Below are positions 11,301 through 23,227 of a DNA stretch of 64,000 nt, piece by piece (position 1 is the first letter of the stretch; each line of letters starts with the position of its first letter). The stretch covers positions 112,954,035 through 113,018,034 of the forward strand of contig OY987298.1 of NCBI GenBank assembly GCA_963920635.1, read 5' to 3'. Under the pieces are notes generated by a model that was not told the origin of the DNA, searched no databases, and saw nothing but the letters and a program-made list of their open reading frames with translations. The position numbers and the translations under genes are program-made. The stretch comes from Pseudeuparius sepicola. Taxonomy: Eukaryota > Arthropoda > Insecta > Coleoptera > Anthribidae.

Positions 11301-14300
11301 AATATTGAGTATTACGTACTGTATTGTCACCAGAACTAGAACTAAAGGTGTATGCAAAATTTTAGCTAGTCGTATGTCAAGAAGTGGTTCTAGTTCAGCT
11401 TACAAGATTTGACCTAAACAAAAAAACAAACATACAGTGCAAGTTAAATAAAAGCTTGTAAACATTTTAAATGTTGAATAACCAATCATACATTTATTTT
11501 TGTTTGTGTATAGATTTACCGATATTATTTACGAATTAATTACTTATTTATATTTTCTATGTTCAATAAACTATAATCTATAATAATAATTATTAAAAGG
11601 TAAAGCGGTATTGTTATTATTATTATTACCAGGTGTCGGGCGGTAATTATTGAAATTGAAAGGCCTAGGGGCAGCAAACTTCTTAATCCACCTCTGATTA
11701 ACTCACACAGAAATAAATAAATCGTCGCTGTCAAGGCCTATTTGATTTCGCAATAAAATTACAAATATAGTGAGAATTATGTCCTATACTTAAATGAAAT
11801 AACTCTGAAACTCGTGAAATAAGGCGATTGGTCAATAGGCCATAATATATCAGCGCGCCTGGCAACAGGGATGTATGTAGGTACTCGATCGCAAAAGTGT
11901 ATTTATGCGGTTTTATCTTGTTGTTTTCAGCTACTTAGACACAAATAATTTTATCGATGTTTTGAACCATTTTAATTAAACCCATAATTTTTTTCTGAAT
12001 TTAGACGTCAACAATTAATTACACAAGTAAAATTAAATAAAGGCCGTGCCTCAGTGGGGCTGTGGTGAATATCTCAACGCACGTGCTCTTGTTTACATCA
12101 GGCGTCATTAATAACTATAATAATTAATAAAAAATGCTAAATAAAAAGGAGGTGAATTTGAAAATAGGGTCAAAGTCCAAAAGGCATCATTATGTCGGTT
12201 TCTATATTGTATTTCTTTTACCTTTGAGCGGGCGTGCTCTTTAATTTCACTTGAGCGAGCGCTTGTCTTAAATTTTACGTCATTCGGGTTTATCCAACTT
12301 AATGATTTTTTTCTTCACTTAAATGTTGGGATATTGCTATGAGGAATTCTTGCACGTAAATGATGGATAACACCAACCCTTCATTGATCCTGAAAATGTT
12401 TTCTTCTCCAAACATATCATCGACACGCACCGCATTTTACAAGGATTCCTTCTTCTCTTCTTCAACAGCCCAGCTCTTTTTGCGTATGCAGCCTGTGAGT
12501 CATATTGAGAAATATATACCATGCAAAACCACATTGAGCTATGAAACGAACGATATAAATGCGAAAGAAGTGAGAGAAAATAATATTTGTAATATACTTA
12601 CACATAATGGAGCGTGTCATAAAAAGTTTGCTAAACTGAAACTTTACAAAATATCTGTTGATAACAAACACTCTTGGGCACACTCTTCCTCTTGGAGTTT
12701 AGAAAGAGATTAATCTAGGAATAGGTGGGTGCTCAGCGCTCGCGGCTGAATGATAAGTGTAGGGAAGGCGATTTTGGGCATTTGTCGTAAATTTTACGAA
12801 AGCGCGCCCGCTGAAAGGTTAAGATTTGCGAGTATTATGGATTTAAAAAGTTATGTGGGAGTAGTCATTCCACTGGCAGCAGTTAATTCTCTTAACATAT
12901 TTGATTAAAACAGCTTTTCTTAATGGCACCTACTGGAAATTATGCCAAACTAGTGACAATATTTTTACCTTATAGCTTATAGGTACATATTTTTTTAGGT
13001 AAAGCAAATATGGTTTGGCCAGGCTTGTCAGCGCCTGTCATCAGAGGTAGGGAGTTGGTCGAGCAACAGAAATTGCCGGAAGATCCTGAACGAGAGAAAA
13101 AACTTATACAGTTGCGTGATCAAATGGGTGCTACCAAGCGAGTTAAGCTGAGCCCTATAGAAAGAGGGTGGTCAGGGTCCAGACTTCCAGGCAGAAGTGT
13201 CGGACCACCAGATCCTATTGGAGAAGGTATGAAAAAAAGATCCAAGTCTTAAACTATTAACTTTACCTTGAAACCTTTACTATTACTACCGTGGCATTGC
13301 CAAATAAATGATTTCTTTTAGATAAGTTTGAAGGATTTGAATCGAAAGTGCTGGAATTGAAAACTGTATTTAATATGAAGGGAAATTATGGCAGAAAGCG
13401 GAGGTTGTCTATAACTGTAGTTACTGGCAATGGAAAAGGACTGGCAGGATTTGCTTTGGCGAAAGGTCTAGAAGGAAGAACAGCATTAAGAAAGGCAAAA
13501 AATAGAGCAGGCCAAAAATTGATGCATATCAAGCTATTCCGAAATCACACAGGTAAAGGTTACAGGTAGGGATGGGCAAATTTCACTTTTCCAGGAAAAG
13601 CGAAATTTCACTTTGAAATTTTCGCGAAACTTTCGAAATTTATGAAATTTAAAGAAATTTTCCCGAAATATTTGAAACTTTCAATGTGATGTTGAAATAT
13701 ATGAAATTTAAAGAAAGTTTCACGTGAAAATTTCGCAATAATTTCCTATAGAAATTTTCGCGAAATATTTGAAACTTTCAATGTGATGTTGAAATTTAAG
13801 AAATTTAAAGAAAGTTTCACGTGAAAATTTCGCAATAATTTCCTATAGAAATTTTCGAGAAACTTTCGAAATTTATGAATCTTAAAGAAATTTTCGCGAA
13901 ATATTTGAAACTTTTCCTGGAAAAGTGAAATTTCCCTTTGAAATTTTCGCGAAACTTTCGAAATTTATGAAATTTTCGCGAAACTTTCGAAATTTATGAA
14001 ATTTAAAGAAATTTTCCCGAAATATTTGAAACTTTCAATGTGATGTTGAAATTTATGAAATTTAAAGAAAGTTTCACGTGAAAATTTCGCAATAATTTCC
14101 TATAGAAATTTTCGTGAAATATTTGAAACTTTCAATGTGATGTTGAAATTTAAGAAATTTAAAGAAAGTTTCACGTGAAAATTTCGCAATAATTTCCTAT
14201 AGAAATTTTCGAGAAACTTTCGAAATTTATGAATCTTAAAGAAATTTTCGCGAAATATTTGAAACTTTCAATGTGATGTTGAAATTTATGTAATTTAAAG

Positions 14301-17300
14301 AAAGTTTCAAGTGAAAATTTCGCAATAATTTCCTATAAACAGTCCCCACCCAAGCCCAAAAATTTATGTAAGTATGTGTATGAAGTGGTATATGTATAGG
14401 GTGTCCCAGATAGAGATAAGACGTTACGTTACGCTCAATGATCTCAGCAATTTTTAGGCTAAGTTGATGATTCAAAAACTAAACTTGTGTAGTTTTTCCA
14501 AGAGACCGAATGCCGTAAAGGAAAAAACAATCGAGCAACAAATATGTTATTACCAAAAAAATATTTTTTTGAAAAATGAAAATGGTGGATTAGGTACAGC
14601 GGTTTTTGTTATAAATCATTACTGGAACAAAAATTATATATGTTTAATTTGTTATATCACTTCCCGTTTAAAAGCCGGCGCGGGCGCGTCCAATTTAAAT
14701 GAAACGCGAAACTTTAATGAAATAATAATAATAATAAGATAGAATAGATAGGTTGAATTATAAAAAGAAAAGTCGTTCTCTAGAATCATTACACACATAC
14801 ATCATGTCATTAAATGCCTATTTTGAGCACTTCTGAATAAGACCTTCTATATCTATCTCTGGGAAAAAATTCTATATATCCAGGATCATCACTTCAAAGA
14901 ATGATCCTCAGCTTCTGCCTAGAAAATGTTTAGTATAGACTTATTAATTGTCGTGTTATGTCACAAAGTAGTGTTGAGAGGCGGCTTTTTTTTATTGAAA
15001 AGTTTTCCATTTTTGGAAAAAATCTGAAAAAAAATTTGGAGTTTTCCTCTTTTGCAAAAAATGTGGCCAATAATAACAGATATTTAAAAATCTGGTCAAT
15101 TTTAGATGATTTTTCAGTGCTACCACATTTATGACCTCTAATTCGATAGCAAAAACATGATATTGCTTAAAAAAAAGAACAAAGCTAATAAAGTTTAAAG
15201 TTGCCATTGCTAGTTGAAGGTAAATATTTATTTTTCATTTTTATCTTTTATGATTTCTATAATACCTATTATGCTCCTGCCCATGGTGTTTTTCATAGAT
15301 TTTTATTTGTTTTTAATATTTTATTAAGCCATATTTGTACAAATATAATTTAATTTTTAGAAATGGTTTGAACCACCTCTTTTGAGTCACACCTAATGTT
15401 ACTGACTTGTTACCAAAATAAAATTCTATGCATGTCTTCAATGATGAAAATTGCTTTATCAACATTTTTCAAAAATATGAAATGATTTGTGTATTGAAAT
15501 TTGAATTTGATGGCTCTTATTGGGTTGGCAGCTCTACCATGTCATGTTGTCGCATTTTTTAGTTTGGCAGAATTCTGTTCTGGAAAACTATTATTTTCAG
15601 AACATGTGAGAATAATACTGTGAATAAGTGGGATTTTTAAATGCCGAAGCATTTAAACAGTCCTTGTAAGGAGCTTGTAGCGACTTTAATAGTACCTACC
15701 ACTCTTTAGGCAGGTTTACATTATTTTGAGCAAGAACCCGACAATAAAGAACCGTTGCTACCTTTAACTGCGGTTTGAGAAGTAAGCCAGTTACCAATTT
15801 TATTTATTAAAATACAATTTTATATTTTACTTCATTTACAAGTTCAATCATTTTTATTTCACCTACTATTGCAACATTTCTTGAATGCTGCCACATTTCT
15901 GACTATAGGGCAGCACTGTGTCTTTGTGATAAATGACACGCATGATGGCGTGCATTGGATTTTAACCATACTGTCATAAATCTGTCATCATACAACCAAA
16001 GGTTGATATTTAATTATGCGATGAAATTGAAATATAATCTAGTAAAATAGTGTTCCATATAAATTCCTTAAAATACCAAATTCATTTTAAAAGCTGGATT
16101 TTATCAGAACTTATACCGTGTATTGTAATTGACAAAAAAATCTAGTTGAAATTTCATCTTTTGGGGTTCAACCCTGCGTGATTTGAAAGTAATTTGTGAC
16201 ATAATTTTACTTTCAAAAAATCACCTATCCCTTGGAAATTTCGAAAAAACTAATTTATCACACAGTAATGTGCCCTTTTTGTAGGTTTTACAACAAAATG
16301 TTATTAAGGAATCTTATTCAGAATGGAAAACTGATTAGGTGTGCAAATTTTCAAAAGTCTAGGCCTACTTTGATTTTTTGATCTTTCTGTAGCTTTCGCG
16401 TTAAAATGTTAGTAAGAAAACTTGTTCATGATGGAAAATTCAGTGGATGTGAAAATTTCAAATGCCTAGGACTAGTTTGTTTTCTCTGCTAAAATATTAA
16501 ACCACACAAAAATCAAAGCAGATCTAGGTTTGTGAAACTTTTCACACCTACCCAATTTTCATTAATAATATCTTGACGTGAAAGCTACAGATACACACTT
16601 TTATAAAAACAAAACAACAAAAAACTATCTAGCATTCAAAACCAGTATGCTGATTTACTCTCAATTGTACATGGAGCAGTTGAATGTAATGGACAAGCTT
16701 TAATTGGAAATCACTGTACTTAAACTACATGAATCTGATTTATAAAAGAGCAGCCACGAAGACCAACACAATTCTAGATTTGATATTAATGTGGTACTGC
16801 AGAAGCCTAGCGAAAGTCAAACACGGCAAAAGAATCTTCTGATTTCTTGTTGTTCTGGATCTACTGAAGCCACAGAAGATACCATACTGGTAAAAACCTG
16901 ATTTCTAACTTTTCTCCGCAAATCGGTGATGCCAACCTTGTAGTAACCAGACTGGGATATCATGTGCGCAACAAAATCAGACCCATCAGATTCATTCTAT
17001 CTAATATGGATGTTGGGAATCAAAGAACATCAAAAAAGTTTTAATTACAGACAGCTTACCTTTAGCTTTGACTGCACTCCAAGGCAATTAGATGAGTAGT
17101 ATATTTGCTTTCAAAGCCGAAATGGTGTGGAGGACAAAAAAATGGTTCACTTGACCTGTCAATAAAAAATATCAGGTGGACCAAAAATCTTGTCCAAATC
17201 TTTAAACTTAATCAGTCTAACAGTCAGCAGCTAATCGAAATGTTTGTGGCTTATCAGAATGCTCAGAGCAGCTTTTTGCCCCACCCTATTATATCAATTT

Positions 17301-18902
17301 CAGAAACTTGGATTCAAAACAGTGTCAGCAGTGATGAACTGTTTAATGTTGACTGTTCAGTTTTCCGATGTGACAGAAAACTGGATATGGTTGCAGCTAC
17401 CCATGGAGGAGGTATTATGTTGACAATATCAAATGTCTTTAATCCTTTCCGGACTGCGGTCGTCTGAGGAGCTGTGCCCGGAATTATTATTTTTTTATTT
17501 ATTTATTGAGATTAGTTTAATTCCTGTGTTAATTTAGCAGAAAGCACGTATGCATGTACGGTTCCGGTCCTTAATTGCAAGACAGCTATTACATAACAAC
17601 AGATCTTTTCACAATATAAATCATTTTTTGTATGCGCCCACATGCAAATGAGCTTGTGTTCGAATTTACTGATGTATTTAAGTGCGCATGCGAGTTTTTT
17701 TTTATGAGAAGGACCACTCTACTAGATGCCATTACTAGAAAATCAGCCAATAACATTAATTGTCAATTGTCAACATTTCTATCTCCGTATTCATCTGGGT
17801 CCAGTCCCGAAAGGGTTAAAGATGTTCAATTAGATCTCCATCACTTTCTCATGTTGATATAGTTGGTTGTAAGCTTTATTTAAACGTTTCAATACTTGAT
17901 GTGTTTTTAGTGTATGTACCTCCAAATAGGTCTAAAGCTGATTATGAGGCATTGGTTAGTTGTTCTGAATTATTTCCTGCTAATATAAACGGTAAAATTC
18001 TCATATTAGTGACTTTAACCAAATTTCAGTAAGTTTTTTAGTGTTACTGATCTCTCGCAAGATAATTTGGCGTTTAATGAAAATAACAGGTTTTTGGATC
18101 TTGTCATCTCAAACATTCAATGTGCAGCTCCCGTAAACTCAGTACCTCTGCTACCAATAATGCCGCACCCCCCTCCCCTTGTCATTATATTTTTTGCAGT
18201 TATGAAAATCAATCAAACCTTCTGATTAATATTTCTCAAGTGAAATACCCCTTTAGAAAAGTTTACCTTAATTTGTTCTAGTAATCCTTACTGAAAGCTG
18301 ATTTTTCTTGACTTGACAAGTGTTTCTCCATTGATGAAGCCATTGAACTGTTCTAAGGTTGTCTTTCTAGCCAAGTACCATAAACGCGAATTTCCTACAT
18401 GGTTCACAGTCAATATTATTCAAAACAAAATACAAGCACCACGTTCGCCAGAAACTGCGAAAGACTGATACGCCTTTCTTGTGAAATATTTTCTGTATGT
18501 ACGCAAAGTAATTAAACAACAAACCAGAATTGCCTACAAGAACTACTGCACTAAGGTCGGCTCGTCCATGGTATAGTAACATATAAACAGGAAACTTTGT
18601 GTAAACCAGTAGTGTTTATACGTTACCTTCCAAATCAAAACAATATAAATATTACAATCAACTTACCTGCTCTCTGAGGATGATGAAACTAAGGCACTCA
18701 AAAAATTAAAACTTAAGTCAACTTATGAACCGGATGTCATCTCCAGTTTCCTTGTGAAGGATTGTGCTGGAGTATTTGTAAAGCCCCCACTGAAGATTTC
18801 AACCTTCCCCTGCAGACTTGTGGGTTTCCTAACTCATGCAAAGAATCTAAGGTTTGTCCAATATTTAAAAAAGGTGACAAAGGTAACATGATAACTACAG
18901 AC

Positions 18903-18955
<53 letters not shown>

Positions 18956-21900
18956 AACCTTTGTATATATATTGTGGTTTTGAACTTAGAGAATCTTATT
19001 TCTACGTATTAGGGAGTTCTCATGCTTGCTAAATGTGAAATACGGTAACGCTATTTGACATCTGAGCATGCTCAGTAGAAGAAAACAATAATGTTGCGGT
19101 ATTTCGGTTACCAGGTGACGTAAAATACGGGGCTTTTGAGGAGCTTTACCGTAACGCAATTTCACGTCAAAGAATAGTTTATAAAATTTCCACCAGAGGA
19201 CGAGTAGTCGATTTTCACCACAAAACACCCGTGTTTGGTGAAGGTTAGACTTTTGTTTACAGTCATTGGTAATTACAGTGTTTGGGATACTGAGCAAGAA
19301 GTTCATATTTACTTTTTTTATGAAGTGTGGTATTCCCAAATCATTCTTCAATCTAGGAATATCATCTTTCTAACATTAAAAATTAAGAAAGGCATCTGCT
19401 TCGCTTATGTTATCTGAATCAAAAGCTCCATATAGTTGTGCCCTATTCCCAGGTGCCCCTTCACCATGATTTAAGATTTGTAGTAACATTGCATGCTCCA
19501 AGTCATTATCATCTACACCGCCCAAGACAGCCACTTCCAGATCATTTTCTTCCATTTTAGTAAAAAAAAAACCAAAAATAACCTATAAATACATATTCTT
19601 TTCTTTCCGGCACAAAGTAAAGTTAGAAAAATACTTAACGTAAAATTTAGCGTAACTACTGTTCGGTTTTCTCGAGATCTATGAAAAAATTTATCACGTT
19701 AAATATTATACGGTAAATAATATTATACGGTATCCCTTAGCGTTATGAATCACGAGAACTGCCTATTTAATATGAACTAGGGTTCCTTTATTACGAGAGG
19801 GGTTGCAATCAATTATTGTCATCATGAAATTTCATTTGGTTTTGCATAAAAGTAATGAGTCTGAGGTAAAGAAAAAACCATGTGGGATATTGCCTAATAG
19901 GCTTGCAAGTATATTTTTGAGAGAGTAATCAAAGCAGTATGAAAATTTGACACTAAGAATGACACTGCCATTTCAACTTTAGAATCACATAACACACAAA
20001 AGGATATAAGGGAAACTGCTGCTGTACCACTGAAACAAGCGCCATACAGCGATTGATTTGGGAACTATTTCAGTTCACTGAGCGTGGTCCAGATGGCGCT
20101 CATAATGAAATTATAATTTGTGAGAAATTTAAAGTAGTTAGAGGTGCCGTGAGTACTAAGTCCATTTTTAAACAATTTTGCACAAGGAAATATTAATTAT
20201 GAATAAGCAGGAGGAAATGATTTTAGGTACATTTCGTCATAAAAGTAGTAGAGTAGTTTCGTGTGCAATACTGTTTCATAAAATGGACAAAGTAGAGTGG
20301 CACTCCTAGCTAATAAAAAAGATAAATAATTATCAGAAAATATTTATTAATAGGTTAATATTATTTTTAAACGACTGGCGATGTAGCTTGCAATATATAA
20401 TACAATGTGTTCTCACTCACTCTGGTTTTCTTTAAGGTTATTAAAGTTGGTGGAATTTCTATTTCCATCGGCTCTTTAAGTGGAGCAATTCCTGGAATTT
20501 TTTCACCTGTTACAAAGCAGTGAAGATTATCTAACGCCCCTTTACTAAAGTCTTCCTCACAGTTTCAACCAGGTGAATGAGAAGACATGTAATTATTTAC
20601 AATAAGTGATTTAAATGAATTTATGAAATGCGTTACATTCGGAGACATATTGCGGACACCATGACTCCTTATTGCCCCAAAAAACTTTTTTTAAGGAATC
20701 TTGATTAAAGGCTCTTGGTGGGATATAGCGACACCTGGCATGTTCTGGTAATTTTCTTTTTAAAATAATAAACTCACGAATTGTAAATATCAAATTATTG
20801 TTAATTGATGGAATTGAAACAATTTTTTTGTGGCAATAATATTGCATTGTTGAGAGAATTTTTATAGCATCGTACCAAAATTCTTCTTGACCACTAGTAA
20901 GCGTGACTCATCTTTTTAGTGGTTTTTAATGATGGTGCTTTGGGAGTATTTCCATTTAGACTGTCAAACAACTTATCTACGAATAAAATGAAGAGTGTTG
21001 TATCCTTTGCATTTTTATCCAATCCAAGTCTTGCATTAATTGCTAAAAATAAATTGAAATTACTAGGTATATGTAAAACATAAAAGCATCATGTGAGATA
21101 GGTACTTATAAAGTGAAATGAGAACTGTCAAATCGTAAAAACATATTTTTTCCTGAAAAATTAGGCGATTGGTTTAATATAGTATAGTTCATTTGTAAAT
21201 GTCACTTTCTGGTCAAGGAGGTTTTCAAGAGTTTGAGACCAAAAAGAACACGACATAAGTGTAATGCTTGCAATTTGTTGTGCTATAAAACAAAAACACA
21301 TTTTGAGAATTGTTGCAGGTCAAAAAAATTTTTTTTGATTAAGTCAGAAAATTAACACTTCCAAATATTTTTTACCATCCACATCACCCCTGCAATCTTC
21401 ACGAAATGATCTGACATATACAATTTATCTTGAAATCTCTTTCACTCAACCAAAGTAAGCAGTTCCTATTACCTTTCTTTCTTATCTTTAAAGAGAAGTG
21501 TTTGATTCCTTCTTTTCTTGTACCTACATCTGTTCAGGGAATGGGTATCAGTCTCTATTTGGGCCCTCGTAGGTTTTGAGGTATCTAAAAAACATAAAAT
21601 TAATGTTTTCTTCAAGTTCCCAGAATTTGGTTTTAAAACTGGGTTATAGCTATAAGCTTATCTAGCTAGCTATATTCATTTTAGCACCCCCTCTCCAGGT
21701 TCATTTAAATTCGAAATTAAATGTAAGATATAAAATAAAAATATGATATTATTTTATATGGAGAAAAATTTACTTTTTACTTTTTTGATTTCCTATTTTT
21801 AATTACATTGACATGGTAATAAAGCAATATAAAATATGCAACTTACCAACTACATAAATCGCTTATTCCTTAAAACCATGCCTAGACTTTTTGGAAATTT

Positions 21901-23185
21901 GTTCTTCATCCAAAACTCGTGCCTTTCGTATTTGTATCTACATTCGAACATGGGGAAACTATAACACTCATTTTTTCCATGTCATCAATAGAAGTAGAAG
22001 CTTCCATAGAACTGCCTGCGTTAAAAAAAATAGTTTCAGTATTTCCACACCTGCCCACTTCATTAATTTCTATTGTAAATATGCAAGGTTGTTGGAGTTT
22101 AGCCAACAACCTTGATAAATATGTATATTTTGTTTCAATGGTTCAAATGGTGTACATACCTGCTACTGCTAGTACATTATTCTCGTATGCATCAGAAATA
22201 CGTCTGGCAGCAAGAACTTTATGTTCCGGGAGAAAATGTTTATCGCAAACATAATATCCTCGGTAAATTTCTTCAGGACACAAATTTTTAAAATTTTGAT
22301 TGTTTACCCCTTCCAGCCACTTGCTAAGTAATGCCTGGTTTCCTTTTTAACGGGAATCTGTGTCTTTTATCCTCTTTCTTTGTACAGTTCGACACACAAC
22401 ATTTATTTTTAAACTTCTGCTGAGGGTTGTCCATTTTTCTGACAAGTATGTCATCAAATATGTAATAATTAAAAAATCAATCATTTTTGGCGTTGCAGAT
22501 TTTATTTTATAATCAATTGTGGCGCCATATTTTGGTTGATTTTAGTACCAAAATTAAAGTTACCGATTTTAGGCAGTTTCCCTTATATCCTTTTGTGTTA
22601 TGTGTTTAGAATAATTCATGAAGATTATAAAATATGCGTATAAACTTGCAAACATTCGTTGCAGCTCACCAAAGAGTGCCTATTGCAAGACTAATATGTG
22701 GTTAAGTGCGCATTTAAGCAAAAAAGTAACTCAGAATAATTGTTCCGCAAAGTTATTAGTAATATAAAAAACGGTAATGAAGAGAAATGAAAAGTGTCGG
22801 CTGTGTGCACGTGATTATATATATGAAAAGGCGAGGTGTATTTTCGTGCAAAAATATATTTTTATTTACCATGCCAATTTAAATAAAAATATTTTTTTGC
22901 ACGAAAATACACTTCGCCATTTCATATAGGTAATGAAGAGGCCTTATAGAATAATTGGAGACTAAATCAATAAAGTAACATATTATGCTTGAATGATATA
23001 GATAACTATATAGGTATATATAATATTATTTTTTATTTATTTTGGATGATATATTAAAAGCAAAAAATCCCATATTGCAGCAATTTCTTTGCCTGGTGCC
23101 CGTAAACATAATAAAATACATACTAAAAATAAAATAAATGCTAAAATAAACTAGGTAATCACAAGATTTATTTCATAATAGATAG

Positions 23186-23227
<42 letters not shown>

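Larger units (their letters stand above)
19986..22604 (-). mobile_element. P-element-like transposon (THAP plus DDE family), decayed
   Basis: Inverted ends of about 32-34 bp start CACATAACAC and contain GGATATAAGGGAAACTGC; the two differ by a 2-bp indel. The flanks are a perfect 8-bp duplication, TTTAGAAT, at 19978-19985 and 22605-22612. P elements make 8-bp duplications and start with CA. The minus strand encodes a THAP finger at the 5' end (22160-22434, ending at a GTATGT donor) and a P/THAP9-type C-terminus (about 20611-21000). Frameshifts and stops make it inactive. Confidence 0.85.

Noticed and set aside
11100..11339. 79-codon frame
   Set aside because: Translation of the tandem foldback repeats only.
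12360..12713. 117-codon + strand frame just upstream of mRpS5 exon 3
   Set aside because: Not part of mRpS5 (exon 2 joins exon 3 in phase without it), no recognisable domain, and it sits inside a candidate MITE.
13569..14340. Regular repeats considered as a CRISPR array
   Set aside because: Eukaryotic DNA; repeats are contiguous AT-rich satellite units without unique spacers.
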